Source of the DNA: JAKFDI01 sp044508835
GTDB taxonomy: Bacteria; Pseudomonadota; Gammaproteobacteria; Burkholderiales; Burkholderiaceae_C
Direction of reading: 5' to 3'
Assembly (NCBI GenBank): GCA_044508835.1
Contig: JBIQHD010000011.1
Coordinates: 1 to 64,000, forward strand
Length of the DNA stretch: 64,000 nucleotides
A program made the translations under genes and the position numbers. Below, piece after piece: positions 17,890 to 26,615 of this stretch. The stretch's first letter is position 1. Each line of letters begins with the position of its first letter. The notes beneath the pieces were generated by a model. It was not told where the DNA came from, made no database searches, and saw only the letters and a list, made by a program, of their open reading frames with translations.

Positions 17890-18855
17890 TCAGCGATGCA
17901 GGTGTCCCTGCTTGAAGTGAAGGATATGGAAAGCCAGCAACGCCCTGACTCGCTGTGGCCAGTGCTCCTCGCCATGCTGAGCGGGTATCACCTCGAATCG
18001 ATGAGGCACATCAAGTGCAGTCAGCCGCTCGTGGAACGCAACCGCCTGCGCACGCAAGCCTGGCTCATCCTCGGCAGCGTCGAAAAAGATCGAGAGGTCA
18101 GCCGGCCGCAGGGAAGCCGCCAACGTTCCTGGGTCGTGCATACGCCAGCGGGCGAGGTCCGAGCCGAAGGTGTGTAACAGCCCGGGATCGGCGCCCGCAA
18201 GGCCAGCCTGCGTTCGATCCGCCTTGTGCATCAGCGAAAGGAATGCGGAGTGCATGGTCACGGAGGAGAACTTGTCGCGATGTCGCAGCGCAAGCAGCAT
18301 CGCCCCATAGCCGCCTGCTGCTTCGCCAGACAACGCGCGAGCCTCGCGTGAGCGGATGGTGCGGTAGTCGGCCTCGATCATCGCCAGCAGATCCCGCGTC
18401 ACATAGTCCTCGTATCGCTGCGCATGCACGCAGAATTCTCGTCGCGGCTCATTCGGGTTGGCGCCGGAGGGATCAGCCATGCAGGCGGCGTAGTCGGGCA
18501 GTTGCACAGCGTTTGCGTAGTAGCTGCGGTCGCCATCCGGCATGACCACCAATGCCTGCAGCCCCAGCTCGCTCGCAGCGCGCTCCAGATCACGTTGGCG
18601 CAACCAGTGGTCTTGCGTCCCACCCCAGCCGTGAAGCAGAAAGATGACCGGGTACCTGAACTGACCTCCCCGCTCGTAGCCTTCGGGCAGGTAGACCCGG
18701 TACTTCTTCCAAACTCCCAGCGCCCGCGCAAAGAACGTACCGCCGACGACAGTTGCATCCGCGCTTGCAGCCGCCAGGAGCAGCAGCAATGCCAGACCTG
18801 CACGCGCCAGTACAAGGCGGATGCAGATTGACGAATCGGAGGGCCGGCAGGACAT
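17890..18855 (-). CDS. Esterase-fold (alpha/beta hydrolase) exported protein lacking the nucleophile serine
   Basis: A 321-residue protein of the putative esterase family (S-formylglutathione hydrolase/esterase D type). A hydrophobic segment at 12-31 ending in ADA is a signal peptide. KYRVYLPEGYERG, FLLHGWGG at about 72-79 and VVMPDGDRSYY are typical core blocks. The expected nucleophile elbow G-x-S-x-G-G reads G177-E-A-A-G-G182, so alanine stands where serine should be; the codons are GAA GCA GCA. The acid/histidine end is kept (FFDAAEDEPG, GEEHWP). The protein may therefore be inactive, use another residue, or bind substrates only. Transcribed convergently with the LysR gene and divergently from the next gene. 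Confidence 0.8.
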   Translation of the reverse strand: MSCRPSDSSICIRLVLARAGLALLLLLAAASADATVVGGTFFARALGVWKKYRVYLPEGYERGGQFRYPVIFLLHGWGGTQDHWLRQRDLERAASELGLQALVVMPDGDRSYYANAVQLPDYAACMADPSGANPNEPRREFCVHAQRYEDYVTRDLLAMIEADYRTIRSREARALSGEAAGGYGAMLLALRHRDKFSSVTMHSAFLSLMHKADRTQAGLAGADPGLLHTFGSDLARWRMHDPGTLAASLRPADLSIFFDAAEDEPGLRAQAVAFHERLTALDVPHRFEVIPAQHGEEHWPQRVRALLAFHILHFKQGHLHR

Positions 18856-19047
18856 TCCTGCATTGTTGTTCGGCCGTACGGTGACACCGCCATCTCAAAG
18901 AACGCCAGTGGCTTATGCGCTGCATAAGCGAATGCGCAGCCGCGCAACGCGCAGTCTGTCTTGGAACGCACACGCCTCGCATTCTTCATGGCTCGCCGCC
19001 GTTCCGCTGCTACAACAACTGGTCTGCCGAAGGAAAAGCTACGCCCT

Positions 19048-19917
19048 ATGTCAACCGACACGACAATCCTCCAATCACTCGGGACATGGCTGGCTACGCC
19101 AGCAGCGGAGCCTCCCGTCACTCGTGCAGTGCAGGCCGCGGGCACCGCGACGACACTGGGCGGAGCGTTTGCGGTCGCGATCCAGGCCGCGCTCTCACAC
19201 GCCTTGCCGGGCAGTTGCCATGGCCGCTTGGGCGCCGTTGCAGTCTCCGAGGATGGCGGCAGTTCACCGAACCGACTTGCCGCCACGGTGTCGCTCATGC
19301 AGGGGAAGCACCGCCTCACGGGGGCCAAGGCCTTCGTCACGCTTGGATCGCTCGCACCACTGTTGTTTGTGGTCGCGGCAGACGCCTCCGCAGCCTCCGT
19401 ACGAGGTGCGCTGCGCGTGTGCATCGTCGAAGCCGACGCGACCGGTGTCGAGCGAACAAGACTTCCAAGCTCCGAAATGGCACCAGATCTGCCGCATGCG
19501 CGCATCACCTTCGATCGTTCTCCTGTGCGCGAACTCATCGCAGGCGATGCGTACGAGCACTTCATGAAGCCGTTCCGCTTGCTGGAAGACCTGTACGCAT
19601 CCTTGTGCGCCCTCGCGTTCCTGCTGGCACTCAAGGATTTCGACGCACGACTTGAAGCCCACGAGGCGCACGCCGCCCTGGCCCGGCTTGTCGCCCTGAT
19701 GCGGCTCGAACTGCGCTCGCCGGGCTCACACCTGCGCGCCGAAGCCGCGCTCGAGGCGGCCGACCGGGTCTTCGACATGACGGACGGCTGGTTCGCTTCC
19801 TGCGCGCAGCGTGCTGCCTGGCAGCGCGACCGGCCGCTCCTGCGGGTGGGCTCCGCGGCTCGCAAGCGCCGGGCCGAGCGTGCCGCGGAAACGCTGCAGA
19901 CGGTCTCACGCAGTTGA
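19048..19917 (+). CDS. Divergent acyl-CoA dehydrogenase-like protein
   Basis: A 289-residue protein with distant similarity to acyl-CoA dehydrogenases: a middle region with HGRLGAVAVSEDGGSS and HRLTGAKAFVTLGSLAPLLF resembles the flavin-binding beta domain, and the C-terminal half is helical. It is about 100 residues shorter than normal and the N-terminal helical domain is reduced. The usual catalytic glutamate region is not evident. The start ATG at 19048 has AGGAAAA upstream. It is divergent from the esterase-like gene over 192 bp. It might be a non-catalytic or narrow-role flavoprotein; function unknown. Confidence 0.55.
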   Translation: MSTDTTILQSLGTWLATPAAEPPVTRAVQAAGTATTLGGAFAVAIQAALSHALPGSCHGRLGAVAVSEDGGSSPNRLAATVSLMQGKHRLTGAKAFVTLGSLAPLLFVVAADASAASVRGALRVCIVEADATGVERTRLPSSEMAPDLPHARITFDRSPVRELIAGDAYEHFMKPFRLLEDLYASLCALAFLLALKDFDARLEAHEAHAALARLVALMRLELRSPGSHLRAEAALEAADRVFDMTDGWFASCAQRAAWQRDRPLLRVGSAARKRRAERAAETLQTVSRS

Positions 19918-20005
19918 ACGTGCGTTCTTTGATTCCGTCAGCGTAGCGCTTCCGTAGTGGTCTGAACGCGGCTGATCTCGCTGGAGCGCCCGTCCCGCGA
20001 ATCTC

Positions 20006-20488
20006 CTAGTACGGCGTTCCGTCCTTGTGGCGGAAGCGCCAGGCACCCCCGTCCGACCATGCTTCGAGGTCGTCGACCGGATAGCTGACGGCATCGCTGC
20101 TGGAGCGGTCCCCGATCTCGAGCACGACGGCCGGACATTCGGTCCGATTGACGAGTTGGTGCGCAACGCCAGTGCCCGCGGCGAACCCGGCGCACATGCC
20201 GGGGCTCAGTTCCGTCTCGCCTCGGTCGGTGATCAGCATCAGCGTCCCCTCCAGCACGTAGACGAACTCGTCCTGACGAGCATGGGAGTGCCGCAGCGCG
20301 GAGATACCGCCGGGCAAGATGGTGGTGAGGTTGACCCCGAAGTTGCGAAGGCCGAACACATCGCCGAGGGGACGCTTCTCTCGATGGCTCACCCGCGTGG
20401 CAAACGGCTCTGGATAGTTGGAGCGCTTTGCGCGCAACGGCGCATCGACGGCGCGTATCGCAGTGGGCACGGTCGGTTCGTGTGGCAT
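20006..20488 (-). CDS. Cupin-domain protein
   Basis: A 160-residue small cupin. The two conserved cupin motifs are visible: GISALRHSHARQDEFVYVLE at about 61-80 (metal ligands H67, H69, E74) and ELSPGMCAGFAAGTGVAHQL at about 92-111 (ligand histidine near 109). Cupins of this kind bind a metal and act on or sense small organic molecules. It lies 27 bp after the LysE gene and is the last gene of a long minus-strand run. Substrate unknown. Confidence 0.85.
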   Translation of the reverse strand: MPHEPTVPTAIRAVDAPLRAKRSNYPEPFATRVSHREKRPLGDVFGLRNFGVNLTTILPGGISALRHSHARQDEFVYVLEGTLMLITDRGETELSPGMCAGFAAGTGVAHQLVNRTECPAVVLEIGDRSSSDAVSYPVDDLEAWSDGGAWRFRHKDGTPY

Positions 20489-20515
20489 GAACTTGTTCCC
20501 GCGGCGGCGTGTACG

Positions 20516-21133
20516 TCAATAGTGGATCATGAGCACTGACGTCGCCAGCAGCACTCCCATGAGGCGGTTGAACGGCCGGGCCCAGCGCGCTTCACTCAAG
20601 CGGCGGCTCAATGCAGCGCCGAAGATCAACCATATCGCGCAGCTCGGAGACGCGGCCAGTGCGAATACACCCGCCAAGACGGCTGCGCGCACCATGACAC
20701 TGCCCTCGGTCATGGCGCCGTAGCTGGCGGCGGCGCTGGTGCAGACGATCCACGACTTCGGGTTGATCCACTGGAACAGCAACGCCTTGCCGAAGCCTAC
20801 GGCTTGCGCCTGCGCGTCCTCGCGCATCGCCGGCGCTGTGGCAACCTTCCACGCGAGCCAGAGCAGAAAAGCGGAGCCCAGCCAGCGCAGCGCATCCAGC
20901 ATCCAGGGCACCAGCCGCAACAGCCCGCCCAGCCCGGCGACGGCCAAGCCCATCAGTAGTGCCATGCCGAGCACCACGCCTGCAAGACACGGCAGGCCGC
21001 CGCGCCAGCCGGAGCGCGCGCCTGCCGCCAGCACCAGCAGGTTGCTCGGTCCCGGCGTGACGGCCGCGGCGACGGCGAACAGGAAGAAGGCGGCAAGCTC
21101 GTGTTGCGGCACGATCCGGCTCACCGTGAGCAA
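20516..21133 (-). CDS. LysE/RhtB-family exporter
   Basis: A 205-residue inner-membrane protein with about six hydrophobic segments. AVTPGPSNLLVLAAGARSG near the first membrane helix is the LysE/RhtB signature, and FQWINPKSWI is the conserved mid-protein block. The family exports amino acids or related small molecules. Lies in the minus-strand run between a TRAP binding protein and the cupin gene. Substrate cannot be told from sequence. Confidence 0.88.
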   Translation of the reverse strand: MLTVSRIVPQHELAAFFLFAVAAAVTPGPSNLLVLAAGARSGWRGGLPCLAGVVLGMALLMGLAVAGLGGLLRLVPWMLDALRWLGSAFLLWLAWKVATAPAMREDAQAQAVGFGKALLFQWINPKSWIVCTSAAASYGAMTEGSVMVRAAVLAGVFALAASPSCAIWLIFGAALSRRLSEARWARPFNRLMGVLLATSVLMIHY

Positions 21134-21199
21134 GGGCTGGCGGCCGTACCAGTGCGGACCGCGCGCATCCTGAACGCTCCTGTGCGCCGCGCGCTGCGG

Positions 21200-22279
21200 T
21201 CACAGCTTCTGCGCCTGCATGAAGCGGTCGAACGACGCTTCGGAGAAACGGAACCAGAGGTTCTGCTCGCCGCGAAACTTCGCGTAGTCAGCGTACACCT
21301 TGCGCCAGGCGGGATTGCGGGCGGAGAGCTCGTCGTACAGCGCCATCGATTGCCTGAAGGCCGCGGACATGACCTCGCCGGGAAAGGCTCGAAGCTTGGC
21401 GCCGCCGCCCACCAGCTGCTTCAGCGCGTGCGGGTTGCGCGCGTCGTAGCGGGCCTGCATCGATGTGTGGGCGTAGGCGCTGGCAGCCTCCACGATCGCT
21501 TTCTGTTCGGCGTTCAGTGCGGCGTAGGCCTTCTGGTTGACGTACAGCTCGCACTGCAGGCCGCCTTCCCACCAGCCGGGGTAGTAGTAGTACGGCGCGA
21601 CCTTGTTGAAACCGAGCTTCAGGTCGTCGTAGGGACCGATCCACTCTGCCGCGTCGATCGTGCCCTTCTCCAGTGCCTGGTAGATCTCTCCGCCGGGGAT
21701 GTTCTGAGGCACGACACCCAGGCTCTCGACCACCATGCCGGCGAAGCCGCCGATGCGGAACTTGAGCCCCTTGAGGTCCTGCAGCGAACGGACCTCCTTG
21801 CGCAACCATCCACCCATCTGCGCACCGGTGTTCCCGCAGGCAAAGTTGACGATGTTGTAGCCCGCATAGAACTCGCGCATCAGCGATAGTCCATTGCCCT
21901 CCTGCGTCCACGCCGTCATCTGGCGACTGTTCATCCCGAAGGGGATCGCGCCGCCGATGGCGAAGGTTTCATCCTTCCCGAAGAAATAGTAGGCCGCCGT
22001 GTGCGCGGCCTCCACCGTGCCCGCCTGCACGCCGTCGACCACGCCGAAGGGCGGCACTAGTTCGCCGGCCGCGTGCACGGACACCTCGAAGCGTCCGCTG
22101 GACAACATGCGAACCTTCTCGGCAAAGGTCTCGGCGGCGCCATAGATCGTGTCGAGTGACTTGGGAAAGCTAGAGGCGAGTCGCCAGCGCAGCGCCGGCT
22201 GGGCGTGAACCGCAGGCGCGATGCCGGCGGCGAGAATGCCGGCCATTCCGGTCTGCTTTATCAGCATGCGTCGTTGCAT
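21200..22279 (-). CDS. TRAP transporter substrate-binding protein, DctP/TakP-like (paralogue 1)
   Basis: A 359-residue periplasmic binding protein. MQRRMLIKQTGMAGILAAGI with cleavage after VHAQ is an export signal, the double arginine hinting at Tat. Core blocks WRLASSFPKSLDTIYGAAE, FEVSVHAAGELVPPFGVVD, LKFRIGGFAG and EWIGPYDDLKLGF are typical of TakP-like proteins that bind 2-oxo acids or related carboxylates. The C-terminus DRFMQAQKL is shared with the second paralogue at 25171-26244. No permease genes adjoin; the nearest DctQM pair is at 32676-34994. GAAGGA precedes the start. Confidence 0.9.
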   Translation of the reverse strand: MQRRMLIKQTGMAGILAAGIAPAVHAQPALRWRLASSFPKSLDTIYGAAETFAEKVRMLSSGRFEVSVHAAGELVPPFGVVDGVQAGTVEAAHTAAYYFFGKDETFAIGGAIPFGMNSRQMTAWTQEGNGLSLMREFYAGYNIVNFACGNTGAQMGGWLRKEVRSLQDLKGLKFRIGGFAGMVVESLGVVPQNIPGGEIYQALEKGTIDAAEWIGPYDDLKLGFNKVAPYYYYPGWWEGGLQCELYVNQKAYAALNAEQKAIVEAASAYAHTSMQARYDARNPHALKQLVGGGAKLRAFPGEVMSAAFRQSMALYDELSARNPAWRKVYADYAKFRGEQNLWFRFSEASFDRFMQAQKL

Positions 22280-22464
22280 GAGGGTGGGTCCTTCGTGTAG
22301 TGGATGGAATCAGGTTCGAATCAGGTCAAGCGTCTTTCGGCTGCGGCGGCCGTCGTGGCTCGCCAGCCATTCGACGGCAGCCAGGCGTCTGCAGCGTTGA
22401 CGAATTCCGGTGGGAGGCATGCGGCGCCGGAATGCGCTTCGGCCGAGGTGCTGCGCTGACTGCG

Positions 22465-23861
22465 CTAGACGTGGAGGGCACGCCCCAAAGCACGCATTGC
22501 GGCTTCTTGCGCCGCCTCGCCTAGACCGGGATGGGCATGGATGGTCCCGGCCACGTCCTCGAGACGGCAAGCCATCTCGATCGAGCAGGTGAAAGCACCG
22601 GCCAGTTCCGCGACGCCCCGGCCCACGGCCTGCCAGCCAAGGATCAGTCCATCGTGCCTGCGCGCCACGACTCGTACGAAGCCTGCACCGGCTTCCATCG
22701 TCAGCGCACGACCGTTCGCTGAAAACGGGAACTTCGCCGTCACGATGTCCTCGCCCGCCGCGCGCGCGTCGTCGGGCAGTGCACCGACGACAACCACTTC
22801 GGGGTCGGTGAAGCAAACCGCCGGGATCGCCATCGGTACGAAGCGACGCAGGTGGCCGGCAATGATCTCGGCCACCATCCCGCCCTGCGCCATGGCACGG
22901 TGGGCGAGCATCGGTTCTCCCGCGAGATCACCGATCGCCCAGACATCGCGCATGGATGTGCGGCACTGCTCGTCCACCTTGACGGCACTGCCGCGCATGG
23001 CCAGATCCAGCGTCTCGAGCCCGAAGCCTGCGGTACGCGGTTTGCGGCCGACGGCGACGAGGATCTTCCGCGCCTGAAGCACCTGCTCGTTGCCGTCGCA
23101 GTCGCGAAGGCGTAACCCGTTGCCGCTCTCGCTCAATCCGAGCGCCGATGCGCCCAGGTGCAGGCTCACGCCGAGTTCCTGCAATCGCTGCCGCACAGGC
23201 GTGCTGAGTTCGTCGTCGTAGGCCGGCAGCACGCGCGGCGCAGACATCGATGATGTCCACTTCGGCGCCGAGCTGGCGCCACGCCATGCCCAGCTCAAGC
23301 CCGATGTAGCCGGCGCCCACGACAACCAGCCGCGATGGCACAGTCTCGAGGGAGAGCGCGTCCGTCGAGCCGATGACCGGCCCGCCGAATGGCAGACCCG
23401 GCAACGCCATCGGCTCGGAGCCGGTGGCAAGCAGCAGATGCTCGCACTCGACGTGGATCGCCTCGCCGCCTTCGTTGAGAACGGCTGTCTTGCCGTCCAC
23501 AACGACCGCCTGGCCATGAAGTACCTGCACGCCTGCCTTGCGCAGCAGGCCGGCGACGCCCGCGCTGAACTGTGTCGTGATTCGCTGCTTCCAGGCCTGA
23601 GTCGCCCTCAGGTCCAGCGTCGGCTGCGCTACCCGAATGCCCAGCGGTGAGCCTTCCGCACAAGCGCACATTCGCGCGAACTCCTGCGCAACGTGGATCA
23701 GCGCCTTGGAGGGAATGCAGCCGATGTTCAGGCAGGTGCCGCCCAGCGCACCTGCTTCCACTAGCACGGTCGCGATGCCGAGTTGGCCGGCACGGATGGC
23801 GGCCACGTAGCCGCCGGGGCCGCCGCCGATCACCAGCAGGCGAGTCTTGATGTTTCTCTTC
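22465..23861 (-). pseudogene. lpdA: Dihydrolipoyl dehydrogenase (E3), interrupted by a frameshift
   Basis: The gene starts with GTG at 23861, overlapping the E2 stop as GTGA. The first part has GGGPGGYVAAIRAGQLG for FAD and the redox pair GGTCLNIGC. It runs through VVVGAGYIGLELGMAWRQLG (NAD fold) to DIIDVC, then loses frame near 23,240-23,250, where one extra base (or two missing) moves the true continuation VLPAYDDELSTPVRQRL into the other frame. That frame runs to the end and includes AIGDLAGEPMLAHRAMAQG and the C-terminal HAHPGL block of the His-Glu pair. All domains are present apart from the shift, so it is either a recent pseudogene or a sequencing error. It would serve a branched-chain or related 2-oxoacid dehydrogenase complex. 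Confidence 0.85.
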
Positions 23862-24140
23862 ACGGTGCCGCTTCCATCAGCAACAGACCAGGCCGCTCGA
23901 GCAGCGCACGAATGGCTTGGATAAAACGAGCCGCGTCCATGCCGTCGACAACGCGGTGGTCGAACGACGACGACAGGTTCATCAACTTCCGCTCGGCGAG
24001 CAGGCCGCCGCGCAACTGCGGACACGTCCGGATGCGGTTGACGCCAACGATCGCGACCTCCGGATGGTTGATAACTGGGGTGCTGGCAATGCCGCCAAGC
24101 GCCCCCAGGCTGGTGATCGTCAGCGTCGAGCCCGAGGTTG
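23858..24140 (-). pseudogene. Acyltransferase (E2) of 2-oxoacid dehydrogenase, C-terminal remnant
   Basis: Minus-strand translation gives STLTITSLGALGGIASTPVI, NHPEVAIVGVNRIR, and the active-site block SSSFDHRVVDGMDAARFI, ending LLLMEAAP before the stop at 23858. This is the last ~85-90 residues of a dihydrolipoamide acyltransferase; the lipoyl, peripheral-binding and most of the catalytic domain are missing. It joins directly, out of frame, to the E1alpha fragment at about 24,138. Without a start it can only be translated by a shift from E1alpha. Confidence 0.85.
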
Positions 24141-25027
24141 GCGCGGGCTCGTTGCGCCGCCCAGCCGGACGCCGACAGCACCGCCAGGAAGTCGTTGCCG
24201 TCCACCCGCAGCGAAGCGATGCCGCAGCCGACGCCGCGGGCGGCGAAGGTCGTGGCCTCGCCGCCGGCGATCGACTGGAAGGTGGAGATCGCCCACTGGT
24301 TGTTGACGACGTTCAGGATCACCGGCGCGCGGTAGACCTGGGCGAAGGTCAGCGCCGTGTGGAAGTCCGCCTCCGCGGTTGCGCCGTCGCCGACCCATGC
24401 CGACGCGATGCGGGTGTCGCCGCGGATCGCCGATGCCATCGCCCAGCCGACGCCTTGGACGAACTGCGTGGCGAGGTTGCCCGAGATCGAGAAGAAGCCG
24501 GCGCGGCGGCACGAATACATGACCGGCAGCTGCCGGCCCTTGAGCGGGTCGCGCGTGTTGCTCATCAACTGGCAGACGAGTTCCACCAGCGGCACGTCCG
24601 GGCGCGCGAGCAGCAGCCCCTGCTGGCGGTAGGTGGGAAAGCACATGTCGCCTTCCTCGAGCGCCTGGGCGTGCGCGACGGCGATGGCCTCCTCGCCGAG
24701 GCACTGCATGTAGAACGAAGTCTTGCGCTGGCGCTGCGCGATCAGCATGCGCGCATCGAAGATGCGCGTGCGAAGCATGGCGCAAAGGCCATCGCGCAGC
24801 CGCTCGGTCGGCACCTCGGGCGCCCAGGGACCAACGGCGCGCCCATCGTCGCCGAGGACGCGCACGAGACGCTGGGCGAGATCGGCCGTCTCGCACGGGC
24901 TCACGTCCAGCGGCGGACGCGGCACGGCGCCGGCGGCGCAGGCGCGCAGGTAGCTGAAGTCGGTGGCGCATCCGGGCCGCCCGGGCGGCTCCGGCACGTG
25001 CAGGCGCAATGCCTGGTGCACAGTCAT
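24138..25027 (-). pseudogene. 2-oxoacid dehydrogenase E1 alpha subunit, C-terminally truncated
   Basis: ATG at 25027 with GGAG upstream starts MTVHQALRLHVPEP. The protein carries E1alpha blocks: MLIAQRQRKTSFYMQCLGEE, EGDMCFPTYRQQG, the thiamine-diphosphate motif ASAWVGDGATAEADFHTAL to VVNNQWAIST. It proceeds to WAAQRARANLG and then breaks; normal proteins continue with about 110-120 further residues. At the break the sequence becomes E2 C-terminal in another frame. The E1alpha C-terminus, the whole E1beta gene and the E2 N-terminal two thirds (roughly 2.3-2.5 kb) are missing. The E1alpha frame happens to stay open through the E2 remnant into the E3 frame. The branched-chain (Bkd) type is my best guess. 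Confidence 0.85.
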
Positions 25028-25170
25028 GGACGTTCTCCGCGCGATGGTTTCGCGCATGGATTGCGGACCGGCGTACGGCGGATGGCCGCGAGCGCCTCGC
25101 GCCGCGCGGGTCGCGCGGCCGTCCGGGGTCGGGTCGGAGAGACCGCGGACCCGTGGTCCGCGGCTGGGGA

Positions 25171-26244
25171 TCAGAGCTTCTGGGCCTGCATGAAGCGGTC
25201 GAAGGGCGATTCCGAGAAGCGGAACCACAGGTTCTGGTCAGCGCGGAACCTGGAGAAGTCGGCGTAGATCTTTCGCCAGGCCGGATTGGTCTCCATCAGC
25301 TCGTCGCACACCGCCATCGTCTCCTTGAAGGCCGCATGCAGCACGTCGTCGGGGAACGGCCTGAGCTTGGCGCCGGCGGCAACGAGCTGGCGCAGTGCGG
25401 TCGGGTTGCTGGCGTCGTAGAAGGCCTGCATCTGCACATGGGCCACCGTGGCCGCGGCCTGCACGATCGCCCGGTTCTCGGCCGAGAGCGCCGCCAGCGC
25501 CTTGTCGTTGACGAAGAACTCCACGTGGGCGCAGCCTTCCCACCACCCGGGGTAGTAGTAGAACGGCGCGACCTTGCTCAGGCCGGTCTTCTGATCGTCG
25601 TACGGGCCGACCAGTTCTGCCGCATCGATGGTGCCCTTCTCCAGCGCCTGGTAGATGTCCCCGGGCGGAATGTTCTGCGGCACCACGCCCATCCGCGACA
25701 TCACCTTGCCGGCGAACCCGGCCACGCGCATCTTCATGCCTTGCATGTCGGCGAGGCTGCGCACCTCCTTGCGGTACCAGCCGCCCATCTGCGCGCCGGT
25801 GTTGCCGCCGGGAAAGTTGTGGATGCCGTAGCGGGCATAGAACTCGCGCATCAGCTTCATCCCGTTGCCTTCGAGCATCCACGCCGTCATCTGCCTGCTG
25901 TTCATGCCGAAGGGAATCGCGCAGCCGAGCGAGAACACGTCGTCCTTGCCGAAGAAGTAGTAGGGCGCGGTGTGGGCGATCTCCACGGTGCCCTGCTGAA
26001 CCGCGTCGACGACGCCGAAGGGCGGCACGAGTTCTCCGCCCGCATGCACCGAGACTTCGAACTTTCCGCCCGAGAGTGCGCGCACCTGGTCGGCGAAGAC
26101 GGTTGCCGCAGCGAACACACCTATCGACTTGGGAAAGGTGGAGGCCAGCCGCCAGCGCACGCCGGGCTGGGCGTGAACGGCGGGCGCAGCCAGGGCCAGC
26201 AAGCCTCCGGTGGCACCGGCTTGGACGATCGAACGACGTTTCAT
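25171..26244 (-). CDS. TRAP transporter substrate-binding protein, DctP/TakP-like (paralogue 2)
   Basis: A 357-residue periplasmic binding protein closely related along its length to the one at 21200-22279, sharing MTAW, GGNTGAQMGGW, PQNIP, YQALEKGTIDAAE and WFRFSE/DRFMQAQKL. The start is ATG 26244 (MKRRSIVQAGATGGLLALAA, signal ending AVHAQ) with GAGGAG close upstream; the open frame reaches much further upstream. ELVGPYDDQKTGL replaces EWIGPYDD of the other copy, a change near the ligand pocket. Likely binds a 2-oxo acid or similar carboxylate. Precedes the damaged 2-oxoacid dehydrogenase genes on the same strand, a sensible pairing of uptake and oxidation. Confidence 0.9.
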   Translation of the reverse strand: MKRRSIVQAGATGGLLALAAPAVHAQPGVRWRLASTFPKSIGVFAAATVFADQVRALSGGKFEVSVHAGGELVPPFGVVDAVQQGTVEIAHTAPYYFFGKDDVFSLGCAIPFGMNSRQMTAWMLEGNGMKLMREFYARYGIHNFPGGNTGAQMGGWYRKEVRSLADMQGMKMRVAGFAGKVMSRMGVVPQNIPPGDIYQALEKGTIDAAELVGPYDDQKTGLSKVAPFYYYPGWWEGCAHVEFFVNDKALAALSAENRAIVQAAATVAHVQMQAFYDASNPTALRQLVAAGAKLRPFPDDVLHAAFKETMAVCDELMETNPAWRKIYADFSRFRADQNLWFRFSESPFDRFMQAQKL

Positions 26245-26294
26245 GGTTTTGCTCCTCGCTGTGGGTGAACTCATGGAATCTGTGCCGTCGCCGC

Positions 26295-26615
26295 CTACCC
26301 GCAGGCCGGCAGCAACAGCAGGGGCGGACTCGCGCGCAGGGCCCATAGGGCGATGCCTCGCGGCAGTGGCGCTGCCACGTTCGCGGCGTGCAGTTGCAGC
26401 ACGCGCCCGTGCGCCCAGACACGAAGTACGCGCAGGTCGCTCCCCTCGGGCAGCGCAGCCAGCGCCGCGCCGGGGCTCCCCCGCGTCAGCACCCACACCG
26501 TGCCGGGCTTGGCGCCGACCTGCGCCAAGCGGTCGACCGCGATCACGCCCCCGAATACCAGGGCCAGGAACGCGCAGGCGCATGCGAGGTGGCGCACGAT
26601 GCCCTGCCCCGTCAT
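26295..26615 (-). CDS. Small hypothetical membrane protein coupled to MFS gene
   Basis: A 106-residue protein starting MTGQGIVRHLACACAFLALV. Its ATG at 26615 overlaps the MFS stop codon as ATGA, good evidence for real translation. One clear hydrophobic segment lies at about 8-27 and a second weaker one at the C-terminus (ALRASPPLLLLPACG). I recognise no family. It sits between the MFS transporter and TRAP binding protein 2, so a link with transport is possible but unproven. Confidence 0.55.
   Translation of the reverse strand: MTGQGIVRHLACACAFLALVFGGVIAVDRLAQVGAKPGTVWVLTRGSPGAALAALPEGSDLRVLRVWAHGRVLQLHAANVAAPLPRGIALWALRASPPLLLLPACG

Noticed and set aside
22928..25228. A single 766-residue fusion enzyme from E1alpha to E3
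   Set aside because: The middle segment is E2 coding sequence read in the wrong frame, and the E3 part is lost after about 23,245; this is a product of deletion and not a designed fusion.
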